64,000 nucleotides of DNA, from NCBI GenBank assembly GCA_035578175.1, contig JAQMRL010000007.1, positions 48,432,727-48,496,726 of the forward strand, given 5' to 3'. The notes under the pieces are model-generated. The model made no database searches and had not been told where the DNA came from. It worked only from the letters and a program-made list of their open reading frames with translations. This document shows, one piece after another, positions 38,801 to 53,800 of the stretch; the first letter of the stretch is position 1; every line of letters starts with the position of its first letter. A program made the translations under genes and the position numbers. This stretch comes from Catonia carolina. Lineage: Eukaryota > Arthropoda > Insecta > Hemiptera > Achilidae.

Positions 38801-41800
38801 TAAGGCATAAGTTCCAACAATTTAATAAAATAAATTTCTTTTCAGTATATTGACAGAATTTTCAAAGCTAAAAAATGATGATACCTTAATTTTTTTTTTT
38901 AAATTGTGAAAATGTTTAACCATTCTTCCACCTTACTACTTTTCTCAAATAAACAAACTATGTAAGAAAAATCATTTGGTGCTTATCAAGAATCGAGTTT
39001 AAGAATACAGAGAACATGATAACCTATCGATAATGACTACTACAGGAGGTCACTAGTAAGTTAATTTCATTTTTACAAGGTATCTTACCTCCAGGACCGT
39101 GAATAACAAGATTACATTGAGCTTGAGGTCCTAATTCAACAGTTTCTTGTTTCTGTACAAAGTTTTTGCCAAAGTAACGAATCAACAAATTGTTACGTAA
39201 AACATCTCCCTGTAACAAAGAACAAAACAGTAAATCATTCACACGATATTGTTTGTCAAACTCACATCGATAACCCAAGGGTTTGAAATTCTGAATATTT
39301 GATACTGTTACTGCAACAGCTTTCTGGAACCACATATCAAATCAAATATATTATTTGATTTCTGGAATTATTGTATCAAAAAATTACAATTTCTTTCATA
39401 ATATAATAAATTCATAATTTCTTAAATCCTTCCCAACTTTCTTTTAAACTTCAAATTTTCCTTAAATACTACCCTGTTTTCTGAAATTAGTTTTGTCTAA
39501 TAGAAAAGAGTGCCTACTACACAAACAACAGAGACTCGATGGGTGAAACCAACTGATCATAGTTCCTAGATATATTTTTGCTGACAAATTATGATGTTCC
39601 CATTTCTTCTTGTTCTGCTAAATCATACTTTTATTTGACAGACAAATCTAAATTTTATATGATCATAAATAAGATCAAAATGGACAGCAGCTGCTTATCA
39701 AGGTGAATTGAAAACTATATTATTTTATTGTAGTACGGTTTAATTATGGAAAACTATCAAAAAGAAAAAATATGTCAAAAGATTATAAGAAATCAACAGT
39801 GCAGAACAATAGAGATTTAATAAAAGAAGAAAACTGACTTAAAATTCAGAAATATATATTTATAATGCACTGAAACCGAATGTCAAATACTAAATTTTCA
39901 TTAACCTTTTATAGCTGCCATAACATATTTTTTACTTTCTCTTGCCCTGTACGAATACATAGGGGGGTCAAAAGTATTGTTTTTAAAACTCTGAACAAAT
40001 AAAAAAACATGTTGTTAGTAATTGGTCTGTGCGTGAACAAAATATCTCAAGAACGGAAAATTGTACAAAGTTGAAATTTGGAACTTAATAGTTAGGTACC
40101 ACAATAGAACCCGAAATGAATATTTTCATTAAATTCGGTACTATATTTTTCATGCACTACAAGATAGGGTAAATGCCATGTCTGCGGAAATTCTTGGGGA
40201 GCCTCTGCTCATGGTAAAAAATAATTTTTTTCTAAATTGCGGCCTTAATATGCATTTAAGGGCAAAGTGTACAGAATTAAAGTTGTAGGAAATTAAAAAA
40301 CCTACAACTTTTATTTCAAACATATTTTTCTAGAAAGCTCAGTTCAGCGTCCTTTAGTGATTTTCGTTTTTTTTCTCATTAGAATTGGTAAAAAATGGGA
40401 TTTTTTTAAGATTATGGCCTTAGTATGCATTTTACGACAAAAAGTTTCACTCTTTGCCGCTTATCTAGGCTCTGTAGAGAAAAATGCTTAAAATAAAAGT
40501 AGTAGATATTTTAATTTTCCATAAATTTGATTATATACACTTTTATCGTAAAATGCATACTACAGCCGAAATCTTAATAAATCCATTTTTGTACAGATTT
40601 TTAAGAAAGAAAAACAGAAAATCACTAATTACCACTAACCTAAGTTATACACAGAAATGTTTAAAATAAAAGTTGTAGGTTTTAAAATGTTCTACAACTT
40701 TTGATTACACTTTTGCCCTAAAATGCAAAGTAAGGCCGCAATTTAAAAAAAACCATTTTCTTATACGAGAGCACAGTCTCCCCAAGAATTTCAGTAGACA
40801 TGGCATCTACCCTATCTTGTAAACATAAAAAATGTAGTAAATGAGACCATTTTTAAAAAAATCTAATGATATGTTTTTGAGAAAATTGCAAAAAAGTGAA
40901 AAATTACACGCATAAACTACTACTTCCGGTTGACCAATTTTAATAATAAAAATGTTTGCGTCGGGTCCTCTAGTAGTCCCTAACTTAAGTTCCAAGTTTC
41001 AACTTTGTACAATCTTTTGTTCTTGAGATATTTTGTTCACACACACACACAGACCAATAGCAAAAAAAAATATTTTTTGGGTTCAGGGGTCTAAAGTGTA
41101 CATCTAGTAAAAACTCAATTTTAAAAAATTGACATAAAAACAATACTTTCCTTCCTATATATTCATATAGGCAAGAGAAAGTAAAAAGACAAAACCATGG
41201 TAGCAGCTGTGTAAACTAATAAAAACAGATGGAATACAATCAAGGAATACATAGGCGATAAAAAAATTTAGCCTGTAACTATTCTTTCTCCAGAAGAAGT
41301 ACAGTAATAAATTAACCAATTTATTATACAATTCATATACCAACAATTATAATACTAAATGATACGAATTATGTTTTATGAAAAGCTATTGAATCTAGTT
41401 TCACTATGGAGGCATAACAACATATCGGCATTGTAGTCTGGTAGCTGTAGAAACAAACGCTGAACAAAAAAAATACAATGAATGAATGAAACACAAACAA
41501 ATAAACAAACAAACGAACAACATCCAAAAAACACATATAAGGTAGGAAATGAAAGATTCAACATGCAGTGGAGGAGTGGCGATGGTGAACATGACATGAA
41601 ATGAAGCGCATGCATTACTGATAGTATAATTACAATACTTGATGTGTATTTAAGTAATCCAGAAGAAAAACAGAAAAATACATTTAAGTTAACAAGGCTA
41701 ATAAATAAATTAGTTCCCGACATTTACAACACTGGTCAGTCAAAATTTCTTACACATAAACTGAAATATTCAACATAAGAATTTATTTTTATTAATTTTC

Positions 41801-44800
41801 ATTGTTTTTTTAATAATTGTGCATGAGTAATGTTTTAGATAGAACAAAACATAACAAATGTTCTTAATTTGATGTTTAATTGTTTAAGCATCGGTAGGAA
41901 AAATACAAAATAAATTATTACATCTTTAAATCTGTGAACTCACAAGCTGATATATTTATTCTGGGAGAGCTGGTGTTTGAAGAAGTCTGAATATTTTAGA
42001 ACGCGGGATAAGTTAATTCCCCCCCCCCATACATAAATTTAGAACTACAAATAAATATGTAGGTTACAACGTATGTAAAAAAATACAGTGAATAATTTTA
42101 TTATAAACAAACTGCTGATGCTACATCTATTTGAAGAAGTCCAATAACCTGATTATTTGAGATAGTCAAAGTCAAATTTGATTAAGTTACAACTTAACAT
42201 TCGGGTTACAGAGCCGGAAGAGTGACACATTTACCGTGCATCATGGATTTTGAACAATGTTTTTACATTAAGTTTAGTTATAAGTTGCAAAAAAGTGCCA
42301 AAGAAGCTCATGAAATGGTAAAATTAGTGAGTAGCGATAATATGGTAACTCTGAAGACTGTTTAGAAGTGATTTAAAAGTGAAAATAAGTCATATGAAGA
42401 TGAGCAACAGTCGGGAAGTCCTGTAACCTCAAAAACAGATTGAAGCGTACAAAAAGTGGCAGTACTGTTTCATTCAAATAGGCGATGGACTATTTGAAAG
42501 CTCACCAAAGAACTGAAAATCTCACACAGGTCTGTTTGAAAATGAGACAAGTGAGTGTGAAATTTGTTCCCAGACTTTTGATGCCCCGTACCATTCCTCG
42601 CTTCTGACCCAAGAAATTTTGGCCGTAAAAAGATTCCAGTCTGTTCACATCTGCCTGACTCTCTGGATTTAGTACTAAGCTGAAAGGAAAATGTTTTGAC
42701 ACCATTCCTGACATTGAGAGGGTCACAACAGAGCAGTGAAAAGCCATTTTGAGAGAAGCCTTCCAGGAATGTTTCCAATCATGGAATCAATGTTGGGGAA
42801 AATGCATCGTTAGTCAAGGAGATTATTTTGAGGGAGATTAATTCAAATATGTTAAATATGATGGATATGAAATATGATGAGAGGAAACTGAATTTACTGG
42901 TACCCAGGTAGGTGAAACTTCACCTGGGGTATGCAGAGCTCTGCCGAAGGCAACTATCCGCCAAAACCTCTCAGTTGCTTTCTAACCCATCCTGATTTGC
43001 CACAGGATCACCGTTAGGCATAACTTCACAAGTTGGCGGTTCTTCATCAGCTGGACAATGTTATCTCAGCGTGATTCTTCTTCTTTACACTCATTTTCCC
43101 CCTTTTTAGGGTGACTTCTTTAGAGACTAATAATGATGTAAGCATATTACTTTGTTCATAATAAAATTACCCACCATATTTTTTAATCATACCTCGTACA
43201 TATAGACTATACACGTAAAAATTTTAGGGAATAAAATTATTATTTATTTTAATACTTCCCAAGCTTTTAAAGCAGGTATACTCCAAGTACTTTTTCATTC
43301 TGGATTTCTGGTGGACAAATCCACACATTTACATTAAAATTCAGTTTTTCTCAGACCATCAACAACTTTTAAATAAATAAATAGCAATACCAATTATTGA
43401 CAGTTTATTCTTGGAAAACGAGTGCCAAAAAGCCATATCAAACCCAGTTATTGTGTACCGCTGATTACTGTGCTTCGGTAAGGAATGCATGCTGACAAGT
43501 TTCTGTCAATCATTTATGATCTGGGAAGGGTTGGCCAGTGAAGTTGTAAACAACGTGAGTAATATTTAACTGATATGAAATTTGTTTTAATACTAACTAA
43601 TTTATTTGTTTTTATACAGCCAATATAACTTCGCTGAGTTTATACAATATACCAATAAATTGGTAACTAAATTGACTTAATCCAAGTCTTAGGATTGTTT
43701 GAATTTATTGCACTATACTTCCTACCATTGATGAAGTTGTACTCTTGACAAGTGATATAGATATAAAAACTGCAAACATCACATTTGATTTTAAAACGAG
43801 ACAATGTATTAAATCAAATGATTAATGAAAAATGTAAAACAGACACAACGTTTATAGATAGAGAAAGAACTTCATTTATCCACAAAATGTTGCAAAGGAT
43901 GAAATTGAGAAGAAAAATCTTCTTCTTCTTCCTTTCACGGGTAAGGCATTATTACCTGTTCTTCTAAATTCTCGGAATTTAGAAGAAAATAATAACAATT
44001 TTTTTCAGTAGAAACTGGAAAGGTTAGAATGATATAATGTAAATTTCATCATAAATATTGTACGAATTTTTTTAAATCGTAAGTTTACGGATCTATGGTA
44101 AGCAAATTTTTTAACCCTTTGAGGACTGTTGCCATGTACATGCAAAAGCACTCATATGCTGGCTATAGCCTTTTGTCACATAAACTCATTTTCAAATTTA
44201 AAAGAGAAGTAGCATCATGGTCTTAATATCACCAATTTTATTATTTTAACATCATATGCTGCACTATATTGGCTAAAAAATTAACTAAGTACTTTATCGA
44301 TATATCGAATGAGGACCAATCAGAATTAGAAAACAAACAATTGAAGGACATTTTGTTATCTAATGGTGTGATGACTATTTTTACAACCCACATAGATGAT
44401 AATGAAGTGAATAGTAAAAGTTGGATGCAGAATTGGAAAAAGAAGTAGATGTGAAAAGTAACAGCAATATTGATAAAGAGGATATTAATGAAGTACTTAT
44501 ACAAGAATTGTTTTCAACTATTGAATACAAATTCTGTCATTGTAAAAAGCTTCGGCAAAATATCTACTAAAATAATTGCAGTTACTATGGATCAACCTTT
44601 CTCAAAGTGGGTGTGATAACACCCCCATGGCCCTTCAAGGAAAGGCCCACAGAAAATTGGGGGCATTTAGATGATCTAAGAAAGTGATGCTTGATTAAAA
44701 TAAGGTGATAAATTATGTTTTCCCGAAATTTCAAACTAAAATTAAATATGTACTATAATGCAGTAGTAGTGTGAAATAAAGAAATAAAACCAATTTATAG

Positions 44801-47800
44801 TAAATAAATGTAATTTCAGTTTAAATAAAAATACTTCCAAATATGATTAAAATATGCATTTTAATTACTCTCATTTAAAATGTCAATTTAACTCAGAAAT
44901 AAAATATGCCAAAACAAAATTGCAATTGCTATTTTTAAGAACGCATCTTAAAAACAGCCATTGAAATTATTATTTTTAACAGATGGTACATTCAAAAATT
45001 TTGAGAATCAATGCTTTAGACAAATTTTAAATTACAATTACTTTTTGTTACAAACAATCATATATAAAACTTGAAAAATTCAAAAAACTCACAAAATTTA
45101 GTTTCATCATTTGAAGAAATGTCATTAGAAAACCAATTCTACGCATGCATTGTTTCCAGTACAACTCAATACTCAAAGGGTTAAATTACAAAAAAATTAC
45201 ACCTGAATTTTTAGTTTATAATTGTTTATGATTAACATTGATTTATTAAGCAGAGGGCCTTGATTAATCTATAACAACTAGCAATAAGCTCCCAGAGAAG
45301 TGCATTAAATAAACTGGTTTTTATTGTTTTTCCCCGTTTTCTTGGTTTTACTTCCCACTTTACATTTTCTAGATATCACTTCTCTGTTTTGAAGTGAATT
45401 GAATTCATAATTCTGGTTTTAAAATTACAGCTCTTAAGAAAGATACAAAAATAATATTTATTGCTCTATGACAGCTGCTCCCTTTTCTGTTCTGCAGGAG
45501 TAAGTCGTTAAATTTCAAGTTTTTTTTATTTTCCTTAGTATCACTTACAGAAAATCATGCAGATTTTTAGAACGGTTGCTCTACAAGAAAGTACATAAAC
45601 AATATGTTTTCCTAAACAGAAGTTATTCCTTTTTTTAGGCACAAGTGGTCAGAACACAAATGCTCAAGTTTTACTGAAACGGTTAATGCTTCTCTTTAAA
45701 ATTTTAGGTTAAGTACATCTTTATCTGGTTAAATTTTTAGATATCGAGTCCCTCTCATCAAAATTCTGTTAAATAGAACCCCACCAAAGAAACGTATTGC
45801 AATTGGAAACACCAGTTTTGTCAACTTCATTCAAATTATAAACAGTTTCATAAGTTTAAGAAAACAGTTAACAAATAACTAACTGCCAAGGTCGTTAAGG
45901 GCCACTGCAATTTAAAACAAAATATATTTGAGTTCTAATAGAAACTCATAAAAAGTCAAAAAATTTAAAAAACACAAACGCTTGGTTTTTCTTTTGAACA
46001 AAATCTGAACGAATGTAATGAATCTCAGTTCTTTAGGTGATCAGGAATTGGAAGAATTAGTCAGTCATTCAGTGAGAGCGTTCACGTTTATAAATAGAGA
46101 TGAATTTTTGTAATTTCGAGAAAAAATATAATACTAATTAAAGGCACGAAATTAATCTTACAGATTTCTATGCAATTTTGAATTATAGAGTTAATTATCT
46201 AGCATTTTATTTAAAAATATAATGAATAACTAAAATTATATGCCTACCTGACATATTCAAAAAAAATATAAGTATACAAAAATTAGGATCCTAATTGTCT
46301 TCTTGAAAAAATAAAATAAATTCATTAGTTACAATCAATTCACCAGTTGTATTTAGATTAGATGAATCCATCACTATAAAGATAGAATGAGGATCAAAAG
46401 CGTAAATAGACAGAGAGTGGAGCGGAGAGCAAGAATAGACACAGATAGACAGAGACATAATGAGGTGAATTTTCATTACCGTCATTACATCGGTTGATAG
46501 TTCCTCATCAGCAGCCTGTTATCATCATTTGGCAGCATGATCAAAATATATAATCACAGATAACACAATAACACTTAACACACATACACACACTCACACA
46601 CATTCTAGTACAGTAGATCTTGCCATACCCAACCTTGGAATAAATTACTTCTTAGTATATCCAACCATCAAGCACTAGATATGTGTTTGCCAATGATGAC
46701 AAACACAACAACGCTGCTGATTCAAATTATAGGCCTGACTGACCAAGACCTGTTCGGATCATCCGAAAAAATTTGCATAACAAAAAAATAATCCAAAAAC
46801 TTATGATATATGAAACAAGGAGTTGTTTTGATTTTGCTGCTTATGTCCCCTCTCTGCATCATAGCACAGCATGGTTCTGTGTTTGAAGTAGCTGGAACTT
46901 GATTAGCTAGATACGAGGGAGTTAGCTAAGAAACTTTTGTCAGTTACCAAAATTAAAAATCTAAATGCAAAAAAAAACTGGGATTACATACGGTGAAAAG
47001 GAAGAAGGAAGAGGCTTTAAAAAATTGAAAAATTAAGACCTGAACTCTTTGATAATGAAGTGGTCCTGCCAAGAATGACAGAAAGCAACTCCTTTACATG
47101 AGCCAATTATTAAAGAAAAGCTCAGATCTTACAAATGAAATTTGTGAGGAAACATAAATACTGACTGAGGAGTGGTTGAACAAGTGAAAAAAGTACCATG
47201 AAGTTTATCAGGTTGTTACTGGAAAAGAAATATTATCAGCCAACCACAAATAAATTTGTTACAAAAAATTTGAAAATCTGGCAAAACCCAATAATTTTTG
47301 TCCCAAACAAATATACAATAGCGGTGAGTGAGTCAGGTTTGAATTAAAGATGCAGCCCAGGAGAACACTATCAACTTCTAACAGCTCAGATTATGAATCA
47401 CGTTCAAACCTTTGGATGACGGATATGGCAATTTCTACTGTATTAATTACCCTGTCTGATAAAATGAACAGATAAGGTATTTTGGCTGCACAGTCTGATT
47501 TAAATTAATTTTCCTCTTTTAGAAAATGTTTATAGTTATCGAACTGAAACAGTTTCACAATCATAACAATCTTTCTTTTATTTCAGGCGACAATCACAAA
47601 CATATTTCAATAGAACATAACCATGTAAACTTTACCTACCACATTATTTTTTATATTTTATATCAGTAATATTACAGCTACATTTTAAAGTGTTTTTTTT
47701 TTGTCCAACTGATGGTAAAAACAGTACGCTGATCATACCACAACACAAACACTCATCAAATAAGAAATAATATCATATATTTGAACACAGTCCAAGTAAA

Positions 47801-50800
47801 TTTTCAATCAATGATTTACTTACTTGTATAACTTTTACAAAATACAATTTAGAATAAATGATAACGCAGTAAAATATTGTGAGCAATGCTCGATTATATC
47901 ATTTCTACTCTAATAAATCTAATTAATAAATGCAGTGTAGACCAGGGTAAAACTGTGTATGGGCAGAGATGGAAAAAGGGAATTTTTCTGTTATTACGAG
48001 AGAGTGGGAATAATGATATGCACAACCAATTCTAACTAAAAAAAATAGTAAACAGTACAGAATGGATGTACTGCTAAAGATTTAACATGGGGCCTGTTTT
48101 CAGCCAAAATATTTTACGAGGGTAAATCATATACAAACAGGATTTCATTTGTAAAAAAAATCAGTTATCGACAAACAAAAGGCACGAACAAATTGAGGAG
48201 TTTGATGGAAAATGAGACCTAAAATACTATAGGCCCTTTTCCTGTCAAAGTTTTTATTGAGTCCGCCATGATGTTCTCTGTATTTGTAGAAAGTTTCATA
48301 TCTATGTTTTTTCTAAAAGATGTGACGACGATATTTAGAATGTCATGTCAATGCAGGAAAATTTGTTAACTCGTAGGCAGTCAATGAGGTTATGTTGTGA
48401 ACATGGTGTGGTAACTCTAACACTTTAGTATTAGTATTATAATTTTGTGTAGTTTCTCAGAAGTAAAAAATTCAAATTTTATAAACATATACATATCTGT
48501 CCGCCTACTTCTATTGCAATGCATCACAATATTTATGACAAAATGATTAAATTATTGTTTTCTCAATATGTCGTTTTGTAGATAGGCTCTTTTTCCATCA
48601 AACTCCTCAATTATTTTTTCACTTAGTTTACCGCTTTAGAAATAAATTTTCCAAGCGAGAAGGAAGGGTTTTATTGCAGCATCGTAGAATGAAGCTGGTA
48701 GCGTCAGGGGATAATTGCGCACAATCCCTCCACACCTTCGTCGTCTTCAATTGTTGCCCTCCTACAGCTTCTTTAAGCGATCCAAACAAATTGAAGGCGG
48801 TGAGTCTAGGCTGTAAGGAGAATGATCAGGTATCGTAAGGTATTGTAAGGAATGATCATTGTTTTTCTTAAAAGAGGTTATCTGCGGCAGACACTGAATA
48901 GTTATAATAGATAATCAAACAATTTTACTATATAATTGTTAGTTATATCTAACGGAAAAAGGAGCATAAGATCCTGAAAGTGTTTTTCTCTTAGATATAG
49001 GGTGATTCAAAAAGAGCGCCGGTTTTGATATATCAAATTATGAGATTTATTTTATTGAAAAACTGAAAATAAATACATCAACAAGTTCATCTTACCTTCC
49101 GATTTCATGTATGAAAAATGATGTCATGCATGTGTCCTCCTCTACTGCGCTGGCACGCATCAACTCTGTCCATGAAATTGGATATTACTGCACGACAAGT
49201 TTCGACTTCCATTTGCCCGATAACCCGTCGAATTTCCTCCTTCAAGTCATTGATGTTTCGGGGTTTACTGGCATACACCAATGACTTCAGATGACCCCAA
49301 AGATGAAAGTCACAATGCGTCAAGTCACACGACCTTGGTGGCCATTGATGGTCGGAATTACGAGAAATGATGCGATCCTGGAACCGTTCACAGAGCAACA
49401 ACATTGTTTCTCGTGCAGCGTGACAGGTGGCACCATCCTGCTGAAACCACAACTCGTCAATGTCCATTCCATCCAAATGACGCCACAAAAACTCCCTAAT
49501 CATCGTACGGTATCGGTCTTCATTTACTGTCACGGCTTGTCCTTGATTTTCAAAAAAGTAAGGGCCGATGACACCGCCCGACCAAAAGCCGCACCAAACT
49601 GTCACTCGCTGTGCATACATTTCCCTTTCATTAACCACGCGAGGGTTTTCTAAACCCCACATACGGCAGTTCTGTTTATTAACAAAACCGTTTAAGTGGA
49701 AGTGCGCCTCATCACTGAAAATGATTTTGTTTGCGAAGGTGTCATCATCCTGCCGTTTTCTCAATACCCAGTCAACAAACTGTCGTCTCTTCTGGTGGTC
49801 TGCCACTTTCAAATGTAGCGTCAACTGAATTTTATACGGGTGATATTGGAGATCGTACCGAAGAATTCTCCGTACAGAAGAACATCGTAAACCCAATTGT
49901 TGAGAACGGCGACGTATTGATTTCGCTGGGCTAACAGCCACACTGTCACGAACCAACGCAACGTTCTGCTCAGTTCGGCCAAAACGACGACGTCCAGAAC
50001 TTTTAAGGTCGACTGTTGAACCCGTCTCAAAAAACTTTTTCATGAGCCTGCGAACTGTTGATTCATTCGGTGCTTCATTACGTCCTAGAGTACCGCGAAG
50101 TCGCCTGACAGTAGCCGCATAACTCTCTCCACTCTGGTAAAATGTTTTGACGATTAACACTCGTTGTGCAATAGTAAACTTCTCCATGGTTAGACACAGA
50201 CTGCGAGAGTACTACACTGCGAACAAGAGAAACTACAACTGAATCGTCAATCGGAATGTTCTCCGAAATAGAAATGAGGTCTAACAATGTTGCCAACCGA
50301 TAAACAAAAATTTACCAGCCGTTTAAAAACCGGCGCTCTTTTTGAATTACCCGTTATAATATAGAGAGGGGGATTTTCCCGCACTGAAAAGAGTTTGGAA
50401 CGATCAGAACTAGTAAAAGCTTCTGCTGAAGATGACAGGTAAGGTTCAGATTTCAAGGTGTGCCCTTCAAGACATGCTACAGGATAAATAGAACATTTGC
50501 TCTACTAAACTGGAGAGAAGAGCTCGGCCGTTTACAACCAGAAATATAAAATCGGACAGAGTAATCAATTTCACATTTGTTACTTTGAAGTAATATTAGA
50601 ATGCACGATAGAATGTCTTATAAGTAGAACCATCCCAAGTGGTAACCACCTTCACACATAGGAATTCACCATTGCTTCCCACAATGTACACAATCAGTCA
50701 GATTTTGGGGAGAATGTACTAACATGTACAAAGGAATCTGAGCCTTCTTAAAGCCCTACAAACGATGTGATGAGAATGATGAGAATGACTAATTGATGGA

Positions 50801-53800
50801 AAAACACCTACAGTAAGAGAACGCTAAGAATTTGGACTGCGAAAAGGGCTTTCGAAAATGTCTAAAGCTATTTTACACTGTATAAAATGACAATAAACGG
50901 AAAAAAATAATAATAATAGAGATTTTTATATCAAAAACAAATAAAAAATTATCATTTTCATTCTTTTAAAAGATACGTTCAATTAGAATAAATAAATAAA
51001 TACATTTTGCTTTGTCCAGAAAAATTGACATAAATATTACGAATACCTTTAGCAATTGTTAGTTAAATTCAACGGAGAGCTCTTAACACTACTGTGCAGA
51101 TTTTCCCTGGTCTACCCTATTCAATTATGTATAACAAGGCATGAATTACAAATATCAACGAGATTATCTCACAATCAACTACAACTGATATAATTGTACA
51201 TGTATTTGAGGATCTAGCACAATGATTGCTAAACAACTAATGTTAATAAAATCTTATTATATGAGTGTTCTATCTTGGTTCAGTTAATCAAACAATAAAC
51301 CTCCGAAGTTCACATCAAAAATCAACACGTGATTTTTCAGAGTTAGTTAACTTTCAGAGAAAATTATTATTAATAATAATAATAATAATAATAATACCAT
51401 CTTCTCCATTACCATATAAGAGGAGTAAAAAATTTGATCATCTTTATTAATGAACATATAGCAAAAAGTTTACCTTTTCACCATATTCAAGATCAATTGC
51501 CATCATTTCTCTGAGAGTCCTTAGTACTTTCACACATAACTTTTCTTCTTTTTCCTCTAACAATTTTTCTGTATGTTTTATTAACCTACAAAAAACATAA
51601 AATAAATTTTACAAAATTGTTCTCTTAATAAACTTTTAACTACTTCACAATTCTACTAACTACTTTCTATTGTCCCATATAGGGTGATTCATGAAGTTTT
51701 ACCGGCACTTTCTGAGCTCACTCTTCAGACCAAATAAAAGAAAAAACTTAATATAAACAAGTCATAAAACGCTTTGGTAGCAAGTTACAACTATACTCTT
51801 ATTTCACGTTCAGAACGCAGTACAACTCTTTTGAGAACCTGCAGTATTATCAGGCGTACGAAAAACATCAGGCACAGCCAATAAAATCACCCTCCTTCAC
51901 CGACACCATCTGACGGCATGGGCAAAAATAATTAAGAGTTTCGCTAACCATGCTTAAAGAAGCTCATTTTCAATCAAAAAAATTACTTTCGCTTCCTAAT
52001 GAATTGTATTCCATTATGCTATAAATGTTTTTATTATACTCTGATATTTAAATAATATACACTCTTACAAAGTTGCACGTTTAAATCTCATCACATTTTT
52101 TGCGTTTCACATCATATAACTTTTTTCTTTCAATAATGACATATGTGTTTTATTATTTTGTTATAAAACACAGAATTTTATCTGTAATTTGATGTATGAT
52201 ACGTTATATGTTGGACAGAAACAGAAATAATAAACGAGTTTGTAAATGGGAACGTGTTGTGGCGCGGAGTCAATATTTTACTTAGTGTAGTAGTGCTCAA
52301 ACTCCCGTATGAAATACATTGCTTATGGATTTCTCAAATTGCATTCTGACGTGAAATCAAGTATAGTGAAAGATTTCATCCAGAACTCAGTACCCTCGGT
52401 GAAATGAAAACTTGCTGAAATTTTGAAAAGGTAAATTAAAGGGGCGAATTCAGTTGTTACTTATGGTTTTTAACTTAAAAAATTAAATAAAACAGGTCCC
52501 ACAATTAAATATTTCTTGGTTTTTAAGACATTTGATGTAAAATAGAAAAAACTGAGCCTAAAAACACATTTTTCAGGTTTGAACTACAATAACGTTGTTA
52601 AATGACTAATAAATACATAAAAGTTAAAATAAAACTTGTGAAAAATTTAATTCTGAACAAAGCAGTATAAAATAAGGTAAGAAACAACCAAATACAAATG
52701 AAAACTATTTTTTTTAACATGGCCTTGGATAGGCAGAGCATCTGCTCTACTGAACTGATAAGGAGAGGCTATGACTTAAACCGAAATGCTAAATTGGGTA
52801 GAGGAAGGTTGCTCTATCCCACTATTTTGATTCTCAAGGTAACTTAAAATTGACGTATTACTGGAAATAGGACGCAAAAGAGAACTCACTGCAATCTAGA
52901 AAAAAAGGAAGGCTATGATACTCGTATTATATTTGCTTTAAGCCTTCACATCTGAGTCTTTTGCAACCTGACAAGGAAGAACTAATGGACAATAACCACC
53001 ACAGTTTCTTGCCTATACATTTTTTTTAAATTCTCCATGAACAATCATGTAATTTGATTGAAAACGCATACAAAAAAAGAATTTAAGAAATTTTCTTTGT
53101 TATACAAGGGATATTTAATCAATTATTACAGATACTACATTTAAATGATTATAACAAACCTTCTAATAAAACCACCACTTTCACAACGTTTTCTGGCTTC
53201 TGTACCAAGTGGAAACAGGAGTTCTGGCCGGTAAAGTATGTCAACAAGTAAAGATAGTTCAGATTGAACAAGAGGCTTCAGCTGATCTTCTAGAAGAAGT
53301 ACTATGTCTTGTAAACCTTCTATTATACTCCTATCTAACCTCATCAACTGCAACAAACATAACATAATCATTTATTAAATATTATTTCCAAACAAAACTA
53401 TACATACAATTTTCTTTTAAGCAGTTAAAGTACTATATCCAATATTTTTTCTTTTTGCATCAAGATATCTCGGCTCTGGATAAATCCGACCGGAAACACT
53501 TACAATCCACCTTCCACTAGTTCACGCAGTTTTTTAAAATGAAGAAAAACCACAAAATTCTAGAAGTAAATAAAAAAAACTATTTACTCATGTTTCAAAA
53601 CAAGGTCTTATTTTTAAACAATAAATAATACAGAAAAAACCACCACATACACATTAGGTGACTCTCACATGATTAAAACAGCCATAGGCCCTTTCGGATA
53701 TCAAGTATCCATCTTCAGTTGCAATATAAATACGTCAATCCATGCGCACGTTTGTCAGATTGCCATAACAATACCAAAAATTATACTGAGTAGAAATTGA

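Noticed and set aside
44589..45010. hAT-like ends (ACCTTTCTCAAAGTGGG and, inverted, TTGATTCTCAAAATTTT) inside the piggyBac-like element
   Set aside because: The ends match poorly and I could not find an 8-bp target duplication.
49291..49934. Plus-strand frames of 120, 86 and 67 residues
   Set aside because: Antisense shadows of the 360-residue transposase.
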